Below, piece after piece: positions 34,775 to 44,841 of a stretch of DNA of 64,000 nt. Numbering within the stretch: position 1 is the stretch's first letter; every line of letters starts with the position of its first letter. A program made the position numbers and the translations under genes. The notes below the pieces were generated by a model. The model worked only from the letters and a program-made list of their open reading frames with translations, was not told the origin of the DNA and searched no databases. Origin of the DNA: Parietaria judaica (Eukaryota > Streptophyta > Magnoliopsida > Rosales > Urticaceae); contig OX940865.1 in assembly GCA_954871525.1 (NCBI GenBank), forward strand, positions 2,728,001-2,792,000. Direction: 5' to 3'.

Positions 34775-37700
34775 TGTTGGACATGTGTCCTTAAACAAGC
34801 TGATTTTTATCCATTTGTAAAAGATTATGACAAGTCGTTGAATAAAACATGGTGCTTATTATGTTAATCTTACTATAGTTTCTGGTAGAGTAAAATAGAA
34901 TGTTTGTTCCATAGTTCATAAAGGATGCAAATATGTTATTATTATCACAACAGACTCAATGTGAAGAAGAATTAATTATCATAATAAATGAACTTAAAAT
35001 GTCTGCGACTTGATTAACTGGGTGGGATCCCATTAATTGTGTAAGGTCATTAATTTGAGTAAGTGATAATCCTATTCAGGATTTTGTGTGTGTCACACTC
35101 GCTAGAAGTGAATTAAGTTAAAGTGTCTTCATACTGGACTGGACTTGACTTAGACTCCGGAAGTTATCATATAAGACCGTCACTGATAACTTGTAGTTGA
35201 GTAACTAGTATGATGATCAACTGGATATTTGATCTAAGTCTAGAGTGATCTTGAGTCTGAGCTGTTAGCTTGATTGTTCTTTGATTTAACCGTTAAAGAG
35301 CACTATATATTACCGCTGTTCTCAACACAAGTATTTTGGGAACATGATGGTCAGCAGTAAGGGTATCTTGGTCATATATATGGGCATCGCACAGGTCTCT
35401 TCAGAGTCATGATGATTCCCTTTATTGTACGTGGTGAGAAATTAGAGATACCCGTGCGCAATTTATGAATCTAAACCATAAGTGGGTTACTCGTTATATT
35501 ACTGACTGAGTCCAGGATGAAAATGCAATGCGGGGAAAAACGATAAAAACCGCCTGCTCGGGTGTGGATTATCAAGGGAAAGATCAATAAACCGAATTTG
35601 ATTGTATCAATGAATACCCTGCTATAATTAAGTGAATAATATATATTGTATCACTAAAGAGTGCAGCCTCAGGTTTATAGTGGAAGCCCAGGTTTGACGA
35701 ACACCCTAGCAGTTCGTTGGAGCTTAAGTGATACGGGTCCATGGTCCTCGGGATAGCTTTGTAACGGATGATACATATGTGATATAAAAATCTTGATATG
35801 CTTTAATCATTTGGCAAGACTTATAAAACCGAAGTCAAGTTAGAAATCATGTAGTTTTATCAGTAGCGTAGCAAAAGTACCATATCTTGGTAACCGAAAT
35901 TAACTGAATAAATTATGTAGAATTTGGATTTTCTGTCAAAACAAAAGTTTTTAAAAATTAAATTTTAAGAAACTTTTCTTTTTGAACCGAGTTGTTTCGA
36001 CTTACGGTTTGTGATTTAGAGAATTTCTAAGTTTATGAACGTTTCGGTAAACTTTGAAATTAAATCACATGTCACGAATTTAAATTATGGTGTGTCACCA
36101 TGATATTTGAATGTGTGATATTGAGATCAGAGGATATTAATATAATATAATTATTTCGATTTAATTATTAATTTCATATCAATAACTAATGGAGTTATAT
36201 TAATAAATCAAAATATATATTTATATATGTTTAATATGTGTAAATTCGAATTGGGAATCATGGATATGAAACCCTAGTGAATTTTAATGATAAGATTTGG
36301 TCTTTCCATATTTGCCGCATTAGTGCCAAATGTTTTGGTATTTGAACAAAAACCTAAAATAAATTTAATCCATTGGATCGGTTTGAATTTAATGTCAACC
36401 ATTGGATTAAGATAATTGATTTAAATTATAAATATAATTAGAAATTAATGCAAGGACACGTATTTAACCGAGGGCTTTTAAATTTTTCCGAGGTGGTAGG
36501 GGCACAAGAACCAAGGGACACGGGAGATATTGACAATCCCCGCACAACTGAAGCGCAACCGCACGGAAGCATGTTCAATGAAATATTTGCATAGAGACAT
36601 ACAACCGAAACAGGCAAAAAACAACTTACGTCCTACCCCTTTCAAGTGCGAGATGAATTTCACGAGAACACCACCGTGGTTTGAAAACAAAATGCACGAT
36701 AATGCACTGCAATAGACATCACTCAACTGTCCGAGGGAGAAACGAACGAATCAAAAGGACACTTACCTGTGGAGTGCGCAATTTAGTGCAAGGCACACTC
36801 GAGTAGTTAGGCGCACCCTCGCCGAGCCAAAAGATGGCTAGGATCATTGAGCACTTCGAATAAAAGGTAGCTTGGTGACCCAAACTTAGGTATTTTGAAT
36901 TTGGTTAATTAATTATATCCATTGGATCGATTTTAAGATTTAATCTTGACGGTCGGATTATAAATTAATTAATTTTATATATATATAATTTTCGAATAAA
37001 GGATAATGAAGAACTCTGATTAGGGTTTTGATGAAACCCTAGAGAATTTGATTTTGTCCTAAATTAATTTAATCCATTACATTGGTTTAAGATTTATCTC
37101 AACGGTTGGATCAAGATAATTAGAATTTGAATTTTATTATATATATTTAGAATAAATTATGATAAGAAGATAAGATTAAATATTTTAATTTTATCATGTA
37201 TTTCTTATTTAATTAAATCCCTGATTAATTATATTCATTGGATTTAGATAAGATTAAATCTAGACCATTGGATTGAGATAATTAATTATATTTAATTAAT
37301 AGAATTCGAAATTAGGGAGAAACAATCTCCAATTCGGTTAAATTCTGAGCTATAAATAGGGAGCTCATTTAACAGATTGTTCACACCTCTCCCCAGAGAA
37401 AAATTCGAACTCTCGCTCTCCTTAAGAGTCTGCAAATTTCTCCTCTGACCTCTCATTCTGGTTCGGCTTATGAGACAAAATCTCAGGCAGCTTAAAAAGA
37501 ACCATCAGTTAAAGTTTGCAACGGAGTCCTTGCGGCGAAGCCCACGCTTCAGTACGAGAAGTCTAGGAGAATATCACGCGTGTTTCCCTCATCACCGGCG
37601 GAGCACTGCCAAATTCAAAACGCGCAGCCAGAAGTCGTCAAGTAAGGTACGGCCTTATGCATTGGGTTAACAAAGGCCACCATTTACTGCTTTCTATTTA

Positions 37701-37908
37701 TTTCATATAGAGTAGATTATTAATAATGATTTATGAATATTAAATTGCATAATATTTATCAGATCTTGTAATATGGTTATTATACGATATTCGGACCGTT
37801 GTAAGGATAACAAGTTTTCCGCTTTAAAATAATTTTGAAATGTTACCCGGACGGTTCGGAGGCACAGTTGTGATAATTTTTAAGGGATCCGTGACGTGAT
37901 TCCCAACA
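34775..37908 (+). mobile_element. C1 solo LTR, 3134 bp, with TSD GTCGG
   Basis: It starts TGTTGGACATGTGTCC and ends ATTCCCAACA. GTCGG at 34770-34774 and 37909-37913 are identical. Termini form a TGTTGG/CCAACA pair. The TATA box TATAAATAGG lies at 37351-37360. There is no internal sequence, so this is a recombined solo LTR. The insertion target is a G2 LTR. Confidence 0.92.
36443..36860. other. Copy-specific insertion within C1 solo LTR
   Basis: Relative to the 6538-9769 LTR, about 420 extra bases sit between ATTGGATTAAGATAATTGAT and GTAGCTTGGTGACC. It has higher GC than its surroundings and an 82-codon minus frame (36478-36726) with no motif I recognise. No terminal repeat or TSD was seen. 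Confidence 0.45.
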
Positions 37909-38193
37909 GTCGGGCCATGGTACATTGTCTAGCAAGGTACCTCGTCAGGCCAGGGTCATCAGGCCATGGTACCTTGTCAGGCAAGGTACCTCGTCAGGCC
38001 AAGATACCTTGTCAGGCGACGTGCCTATCAAGGACCTTGTCTTTTTTGGCTTTTGTACTTCGGGCCTCACCAATGTCTTGGTTTGTGGGCCTCTAGTCTC
38101 TGGCTTTTCCGGTGAGCTTTGTCTTTTATTTATGGGCAATTTTTTGCGACAAGAGGCCCAATTTTTATATGTTCCAAAAAAATGCATATTACA

Positions 38194-38208
38194 TTAATCC
38201 CCCAGTTT
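38194..38208 (-). promoter_or_regulatory. Polypurine tract of G2-type element
   Basis: The minus strand reads AAACTGGGGGATTAA immediately before the LTR start TGTAATATGC. Confidence 0.6.
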
Positions 38209-39040
38209 GTTAGGTAATTGTATTGCTTGAGAAACTTTTCTTTTAAAAATTAAAGCAACTTGTATTATTTTCCAAGGATCCGGGTTGTCAGAGGTTTTAG
38301 TCTCCTCTTTGTCCTTCTCGGGAACTGCAAATTTCCTTTACCTAGGTTGTTATAAAATATTTTTCGAAACTGTTTGCGTAAATAAGCGTGAAATAATTCG
38401 TGCATAGTCAAAGACATAAACGAATGATTAGATAAGTCAAAGGTCACTTTTTATGATTTTACTCGATTTTTGGATTTTTTTTTTGGTTCAAAGGCATACT
38501 TTGTACAATATAGGCATTTTAAATTAATTTTGAACTCCAAAAATAAATCCGAAAAATAAATAAATAAATCAAGTGACATAATGAATGTGAAAGTTAATGA
38601 GTATCTTTGAAAATAATAATTACGCATTAATTTTAAAACTTTATAAGATTCCTTAATTAATGAGCCATTTTTTAATCATAATAAAGACCGTAAATAAGAA
38701 AATAATTCATGAAAATCAGGAAAATAATTTTAATTTGGTTTTCATATTTGAAAATTAAAAATGAAACTTTATAAAGTTCTGAACTTTAATTTCCAAGGTT
38801 TTTTTAATAACCTTTGAAAATAGCCTATTCACATAAAAACGTATAAAACCTGTTTTCTATCGTTTTTGGCCATTAAAAATTGCAAACATCAGCTTATGGG
38901 GCCTAGTTTGTGCGATTGTGGGCTTGTGTGGGCTTGTAAAATTTGAATTTAATAAGAAAGGAAATGAGATTAGGGTAAAATATTACCTTTTAACTACCTT
39001 TTAAGACTTTGGATATTTTTGGTTTCTTTTCCTCCTTCTT
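38209..39040. other. AT-rich 3' non-coding part of Gypsy element
   Basis: No frame or motif. It lies between the polypurine tract and the antisense ORF. Confidence 0.45.
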
Positions 39041-39415
39041 TGGCTCATGATTCCTCACTTTCCGGCGGCTGCGTCATGGCGAGCGGCGTGGTGGCGGAAA
39101 GGTGGACAGCGTGATCGTCGCGGGGGCGTGCGCGGGCTTTAGCGTCGTCGGTTTTGGCCTCGGTGTGCGTATGAGCTTCGGCGGAGGCGTTGTTTTGTGT
39201 GGACAGCGTTGTCTTTGGCATCACAGAACCCATTGAGGCGGCCCGTCGGCGTCGTCTTCACGGCGGGGACTAGTGGCGCAGCAGGGGTCGTTGGCTCAGG
39301 TAGCAGGTTTGCGGGCTCGTCAGCTCAGGTGGATCGCGCGTAGGTTTGTCGGGCGTCCGTGTGGCGCGGGCTTCTCCGGCGCGGTGGTTGGCGAAATCAC
39401 TGGTGAGGCGAGGAC

Positions 39416-40207
39416 GTGCGTGGCGCAGACTTTGGCGTGATCATCTCCGGCGCGGCAGCAGCTTGGCGGGCGCTCCGGCATGGCGAAATCACCTTGCTTA
39501 AGTTCATGCATGGTGAAGGCGTTGTCTTGAACTCGAGCGAACTTGATCTCTCGAAAGGGTCGCCAAAAATGGTGGCGGAACCCGATTTAAACGGAAACTT
39601 CGATTTTGAGGGCTTCAAGACTCCGATTGACGATCTGATTTTTGTGTTGGACTCGTCGGGACAAGGGCTATCTTTTGCCCAGGAAATTTGCATTTCGTGG
39701 CCAAGCGTTACAATCTCTGGTTATGGTAAGGATCTCTTGAAGTTGACTCCACGGCGAGTATGGTTGTCTTCTAAGTCTCATGAATCTTCTAAGAACTTTG
39801 CATGTGTCTTGATGGTTTGTGGCGGATCTCCGGGCGAGCATGGATTTGAGCCTTCGGTCCTTGATGATGCCTCTGACGTAGAGTTTGTTGTTTTCGATAC
39901 ATTCGATGTCGTAAAGGAGCAGGGCGCTGGCAAGGACTTTGTTGATGAGGCGCCCTTTGCTGAGGAAGGACCTGCATGTGACGGTCTTGGCACTGTGGGC
40001 ATTGCCACTGGCGACGGTCCTCCTACTCAGGATACGCTCAGACAGCGTCTCTACCGTGTTTCGGCTTTCTCTCCTAACTTGATTTCCATGAGCTTTCGCG
40101 CCTCGTCGGTCTTCGCGTTCCTGCTACAGGCAAACTTTGTAGTTTCGTCACCTTGGCTTTCTGGCGGTGATGTGGATGCTTACTCGTTCACTTTGTTTTC
40201 TCTTTAG
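39416..40207 (+). CDS. 263-codon ORF antisense to Gypsy pol, unknown function
   Basis: This is the longest uninterrupted frame in the window. It lies on the strand opposite to the adjacent RNase H-integrase (41380-42927), between integrase and the 3' LTR. The codon content looks protein-like (balanced composition, GC richer than the flanks), with segments LDLSKGSPKMVAEPDLNGNF and ALRHGEITLLKFMHGEG. No domain was recognised, and no signal peptide or membrane segment is obvious. The end resembles a splice acceptor (TTTTCTCTTTAG then GTGCTGG), so an exon boundary is possible at 40207. Some Tat-lineage elements such as maize Grande carry an extra antisense ORF at this position; that analogy is my main reason for calling it. 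It could also be a captured host fragment or chance. Confidence 0.45.
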   Translation: MRGADFGVIISGAAAAWRALRHGEITLLKFMHGEGVVLNSSELDLSKGSPKMVAEPDLNGNFDFEGFKTPIDDLIFVLDSSGQGLSFAQEICISWPSVTISGYGKDLLKLTPRRVWLSSKSHESSKNFACVLMVCGGSPGEHGFEPSVLDDASDVEFVVFDTFDVVKEQGAGKDFVDEAPFAEEGPACDGLGTVGIATGDGPPTQDTLRQRLYRVSAFSPNLISMSFRASSVFAFLLQANFVVSSPWLSGGDVDAYSFTLFSL

Positions 40208-40619
40208 GTGCTGGTGGAGGTGGCTCGTCTCGTTGAAGCTTCCAAGGGTTTCTTAAAGTCCTTTGCGACCCGGATTCCATTCGCCGTGTGGAGCCGTTTA
40301 GGCTTGGTGCTTCCAGAGATTTGTTTCTCTTTCATTTGCCTTTAATGATTTCTAGACATTTTCGGGCTTTGTTTAGCCTTACTTCTTGCCTTTTCATGTT
40401 TTTTCGGTGTGTTTTGCCTTTTGTTACATACCTGTTTGATGAAATTTATGCATTTAGTATAATTTGAACTATGAGTTTTATTCATATCTTTGCTTGTCGA
40501 GTATGCGTATTGTGGCGCGTTGTGGCAGTCTTTGGCGTGCACTCTGCTGCGATTATAGGGTCGTCACCCATTTTAGACCTGCAAGTAGTATAGGATGTGT
40601 GTAGACAGCAGTTGTGTGC

Positions 40620-40960
40620 TCTCGCTCGCCGGGTAGCTAATCCGACGAGTGTGGTTAGCGCATAACCACAAGCAGTAGCCCTATGGGTACCACGCAAATG
40701 GTCTTCGGCTGGCGCGTAGCCTGGTTTATTGTTGGCGTGTAACTACGAGGGGGTTGTTCATAGGCAGTAGCCGTATAGGTACCTGGCGAATGGTCTTTGG
40801 CTGGCGTGTAGCCGGAATGAGTGTAGTCGTATTGGGACATGGTGAGGGTTTGTGGTTGGTTCGTAACCATGAGTGGGTTGTTCGTAAACAGTAGCCATAT
40901 GGGTACCTGGCGAATGGTCTTCAGCTGGCGCGTAGCCGGATGTTCCTAATATTTTTCTGG
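40620..40960. repeat. Tandem repeat in Gypsy 3' region, 3 units
   Basis: The landmark GCAGTAGCC(N)TAT(A/G)GGTACC recurs near 40673, 40761 and 40890, each followed by GCGAATGGTCTT(T/C)GGCTGGCG. Spacing is 88 and 130 bp. It lies between integrase and the antisense ORF; tandem repeats in the 3' region are known from Tat/Ogre-type elements. Confidence 0.65.
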
Positions 40961-41379
40961 AAAGGTTTGCCTATTATGTATGCGGCTGGGTCCTTGGCGC
41001 ATAGACGGTAATTTTTTTTTTTTGATCGTTATATACCGTAGTACCTCCTGAGTTTTGGCGTAATATGCCTTACATCTTCGGGAAAAATTTTAGAGTATTT
41101 TGTAAAGACGAATTTATTCATAAGAAAGGTAGGCCTACAAAGTAGACTTGGCCTTGCGCTTTATTGAAAAGGATATGGGGTCTTCACCGTGACTTCGGTA
41201 GTGCGGGTTGAAAATGATACGAGGTCTTCACCGTGACTTCAGTTGATAACCGTTGTCTTCCACTTGGGCTCGTCTTCAGCGTTGATGGCGTAGGCAGTTG
41301 ACTCCCTTTCCGCTTCTACGCCGGTGATCTTGTGTTGCTCGTCTTATTTTTCTCCGCTCATCGAGTCGGTCTTCATCGA

Positions 41380-42927
41380 TAGTACCGTCTCAAGTGTTTA
41401 GCGTTTCACGGATTCCTGATCGCTTCTCCTTCCATTTTCTCCAGCCAGTATCTACCGTCGTGTAAAACTTATTTGACGACATATGGTCCTTCCCATGTAG
41501 GGCCTAACACTCCTGCATTAAGCTCCTGTGTGTTTTGCATGAACTTCCTCAGAATCAAGCTTCCTTCGACGAATTGGCGAGCTTTCAACTTCGTGTTGTA
41601 GTGCCTCTTGATTATCCTCTTCTGTACTGCCATGCGTGCAAAGACGTCGTCTCTTCTTTCTTCAATCAGGTTGAGTTCGCCGCGGAGTACGTTATCGTTG
41701 AATTTGGGATTGAATAATTTGACCCTCGGTGATGGCACCACGATATCGGCGGTTATGACTACTCGACGCCGTATGTGAGAGCGAAAATGGTTTCCCCGGT
41801 GGTCGTCTAGCTGCTGGTGCGGTAGGCCCAAAGTACGGATAAGAGTTCCTCGGCCCATCTGCCCTTCTTCTCTTCTAGATTCTTCTTAAGGTTCTCCTTG
41901 ATTATCTGGTTGGTGAATTCCACTTGACTATTTGCCTACTGGTGCTTTGGTGCGGAGTAGGAGTTGGTGATTCCGAGCTCCTAACAGAACGATCTGAATT
42001 TATCATTGTCGAACTAGAGGCCATTGTGGGTCACAATTGACTCCGGTATTCCGTGTCGGGAGATGATGTTCTTCCAGATGATGTTCGTCATGTTGGCTTG
42101 GATGATTTAGCTGAAGGGCTCTACTTCTACCCATTTTGTGAAGTAGCCGATAGCGACGATAGCGTATTCCTTGTTGGGGGTGGCCTTCGGGTGCTTCCCT
42201 ATGAGGTTTACTCCCTACATCGCGAATGGTCGTATCAACGGGACATGTGAGCGCAATGTTGATATTTGTCGTATCAACGGGCAAGGTGGCTTGTGTCCTT
42301 CTTGAGTGTTGGCCAAAAGTACCCTTGTCAAAGAGCCTTGCATGCGAGTTAAACGTTCAGCGGAGTGATTGCCGCATATTCCTTTATGGATTTCTCTGAG
42401 GACTCAGTTGGCGTCGTCTGGACCTAGGCAGCGAAGTAGCAATTCTGAAAACCCTCTTTTGTAGAGCTTGTCATCGTGCATGATGTAGCGGGTTGCGCAG
42501 TTCTTCAGTCGTCTTGCTTTTGCCACGTCATGTGGTAGCTTCCCTTGCTAGAGGTAGTCCTTAAAGCTGGTTATCCAATATGGTTCTTCTTGATCTTCAA
42601 GTTCTTCAATAGCGAGCACTTCGTCTTTATCGATCAAACACCGTTCGAGTAGCTCCACGGCCACCTTTCCGAGTCCTTCGTCAATTGCGCCTGACGCCAT
42701 GCGTGCTAGTGCGTTTGCTTCCATCTTGGCTCGTTGGGGTATGTGGATGACTTCATACCATGAGAATGGTTCCAGACGATTTTAAGCTTCTTGGAGAAAT
42801 GCCAGCATGTTGTCTTCCGTAGCCTGGTATTTGCCGTTTATCTGGTTCGTTATCAGCTGAGAGTCACACTGTATCTTCAAGTTCTTCACGGCGAGCTTCT
42901 TGGCGATGTGGAGTCTAACAAGCGTAG
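41380..42927 (-). pseudogene. Gypsy RNase H and integrase (Tat-like)
   Basis: The minus-strand order is as follows. The RNase H part reads LVRLHIAKKLAVKNLKIQCD, SQLITNQINGKYQATEDN and VIHIPQRAKMEANALARM. The zinc-binding part includes YIMHDDKLYKRGFSELLLRC and EIHKGICGNHSAERL. The core reads AIVAIGYFTKWVEVEPF, RHGIPESIVTHNGL and NSQVEFTNQIIKENLKKN. The C-terminal part is LNLIEERRDDVFARMAVQKR then GVLGPTWEGPYVV. The first catalytic Asp appears as Asn (GVNLIG) and the second as His (THNG); the Glu (QVEF) is kept. Multiple stops. The upstream half of the RNase H domain is missing at the junction with the G1 LTR (42928). Confidence 0.88.
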
Positions 42928-44722
42928 TGTTGTCCGCGTTTAAGGGATGACAATGATCCCGGCTGCGTGTCCGACCCCGGGCCAGACCCGTTGACCGCGC
43001 AGTGGGAAGTAACTAGGAGATTCCTCGGGTCTTCGCTGCTCCCGCACCTGGAATAAGATTCCGCGGTGCCTAGCTGCTATCCCCGCTTCCTCCTCTCCCT
43101 TGCTGGAGAGGCTGAGCGCTAGGGCCTTGTCGGGAATAGGACTCCCGGCCTGTTACGCCGTGGTCTTCGAGGTGGCCAAGCGTGCGGGCGTTAATGGGAA
43201 TAGGATTCTCGGCCCGTCACACCCTAAGGCCGTCATCTCGGGGAGGTTCGGCTCGTGAGCGTTGATGAGAATGGGATTCTCGGCTCCACGTACCCCTTGG
43301 TCACATGTGGGTAGTGGCTAGGTACTTAGAGCGTTGATGGGATTAGGATTCCCGGCTCGGCGTACCCTTCGTCTTGTCTTCGGGAGATGGCTAGGTACTT
43401 ATAGCGTTGATGGGAATAAGATTCCCGGCTCGGCGTACCCTTCGTCTTGTCTTCAGGATGTGGCTAGGTACTAGAGCGTTGATGGGAATAAATTCCCGAC
43501 TCGGCGTACCCTTCGTCTTGTCGTCGGGAGGTGGCTAGGTACTTAGAGCGTTAAAAGGAATAAGAGTCCCGGCTCGGCATACCCTTCGTCTTGTCGTCAG
43601 GAGGCCTTGTCCATTAGCCCCGGGGTGCTTAGGGGGGTTGTTAAGTATTATGGTTGTGCCCGCCTCGTTAATTATGGGTTGCCTACGTACCCTACCTCAG
43701 GGATCAAGCCGTTACGTAGTTCGCTTTTAGGTAATAAATGGGGGTTCGTGGAGATAGTGGTACTAGATCCGCTGATGGTCCCCGAGGGTAAAGTGATACT
43801 TCGGGTAAGATACGAAGGCGCAGGGGATCGACTATTCTATAAGAATAGCCCGTACGTGGGGCAGAGCCTAGGAGGAGCCAAAGATGTTGTGCTTAAGTGG
43901 TCGAAGGACCAACTCGCGAGGTGGACAGAGCTTTGGCAAGCCGAAGTTGAGCCTCCTTAACCGTCTAGGGAACCGGCTATCGATTTGGGCAGAGCTTTGC
44001 CTAAGCGGAGGTGCGGTGCCTAACTTGTCTCGAGGACAAATGGAAAACAGGGGGGAGAGCTTCGAGGAGCGAAGATTGCCGCCTTTTTGTGGGTAGAGCT
44101 TCGGTGAGGCGAAGTTGCACTTTCCGCCTCTCCCGGCACTTAGTTGATGTGCACACGGGGTATTGCGAGCTCCTTGGTGTTGCTAAGGACGACTCGGCCT
44201 CACCGGATGGGAGGGCTTCCGACTCCTTGCTAGATAGCGAGGAGCGCTCGTCTTAATGGAGACCGAGACCTCACACGGGTGGTGTAAAAGTGAAAGTGAA
44301 GATGATTCATGTGAAATGGGGTGGTATTTATAGACTTTTGGAGGGTCTAGGGGTAAGGAAGTCTTTCCAAGTGAAAATACATCCCATAAGGGTACTATGG
44401 TCCATAATGGAGGGCATATAGAGTCATTTCCATAAAGAGATGGTAATAAAGGGCATTTTGGGGGTTAATGGGAAATGGGAGAGTGATTCATGTGAGTAAA
44501 ACTCACATAAGGGTATTTGGGTAATTTGTGAGGGAGAGGACATCCTCACATGATAAGGAAAGTACTAGGGGGTAGAAGGGTCATTTCTAGGGGCTTAGGA
44601 AGTCCCTTGGATGATAAGGACGTGTTTGGCATGAGTGAAGTTCTCCTTGAGTTCAGATGGTTCGGCTTAGGTGGCTCGGGAGGCTCGAGAAGGCTGCTTG
44701 GCAGGGGCACCCGTGCCACAGT
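42928..44722 (-). mobile_element. G1 LTR, minus strand, start truncated
   Basis: Read on the minus strand it ends GCGGACAACA at 42928 and lacks about the first 700 bp of the G1 LTR. Contents: part of the GC-rich block (44640-44722), TATA-like box (44325-44333) and tail minisatellite (43130-43620). It joins Gypsy RNase H code on both sides: PYFQAH at 44723 and EAL-like VRLHIA at 42927. About 150 residues of pol are missing between these points. Confidence 0.75.
43130..43620 (-). repeat. Tail minisatellite of inverted G1 LTR
   Basis: Seven or eight units of about 64-74 bp carry GGGAATAAGATTCCCGGCTC on the plus strand. Confidence 0.75.
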
Positions 44723-44841
44723 GGGCTTGGAAGTAAGGGCGTAGATTTGTCGCAGTGGTGACTTGGGCAAGTGCTAGCTTCTCGATCTTGGGATACCTCC
44801 TATTTTCATCCTGGAGTTCTTTACTGACTTAGTACACTGGG
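44723..44841 (-). pseudogene. Gypsy RT-RNase H junction fragment
   Basis: The minus-strand frame reads HPVY, a stop, VSKELQDENRRYPKIEKLAL, AQVTTATNLRPYFQAH. This is the well-conserved YxSKxL...RYxxxEKxxLAxV block at the RT-RNase H boundary of plant Gypsy pol. It is the upstream neighbour, in reading order, of the RNase H piece at 42927, with a G1 LTR between. On its right it is cut by the G1 LTR starting at 44842. Confidence 0.82.

Larger units (their letters stand above)
33997..38193 (-). mobile_element. G2-family 3' LTR, split by a C1 LTR
   Basis: Read on the minus strand the LTR starts TGTAATATGC at 38193, just after a polypurine tract, and ends near ACGCATTAA at about 33997. The insertion at 34775-37908 with its 5-bp duplication splits it. 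Removing that leaves about 1058 bp, close to the 1017 bp of the 9902 LTR. The section 34000-34300 matches the end of the plus-strand G2 LTRs (GACTCTAAGTTAAA, CCTTGGATC-like words). Confidence 0.7.
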
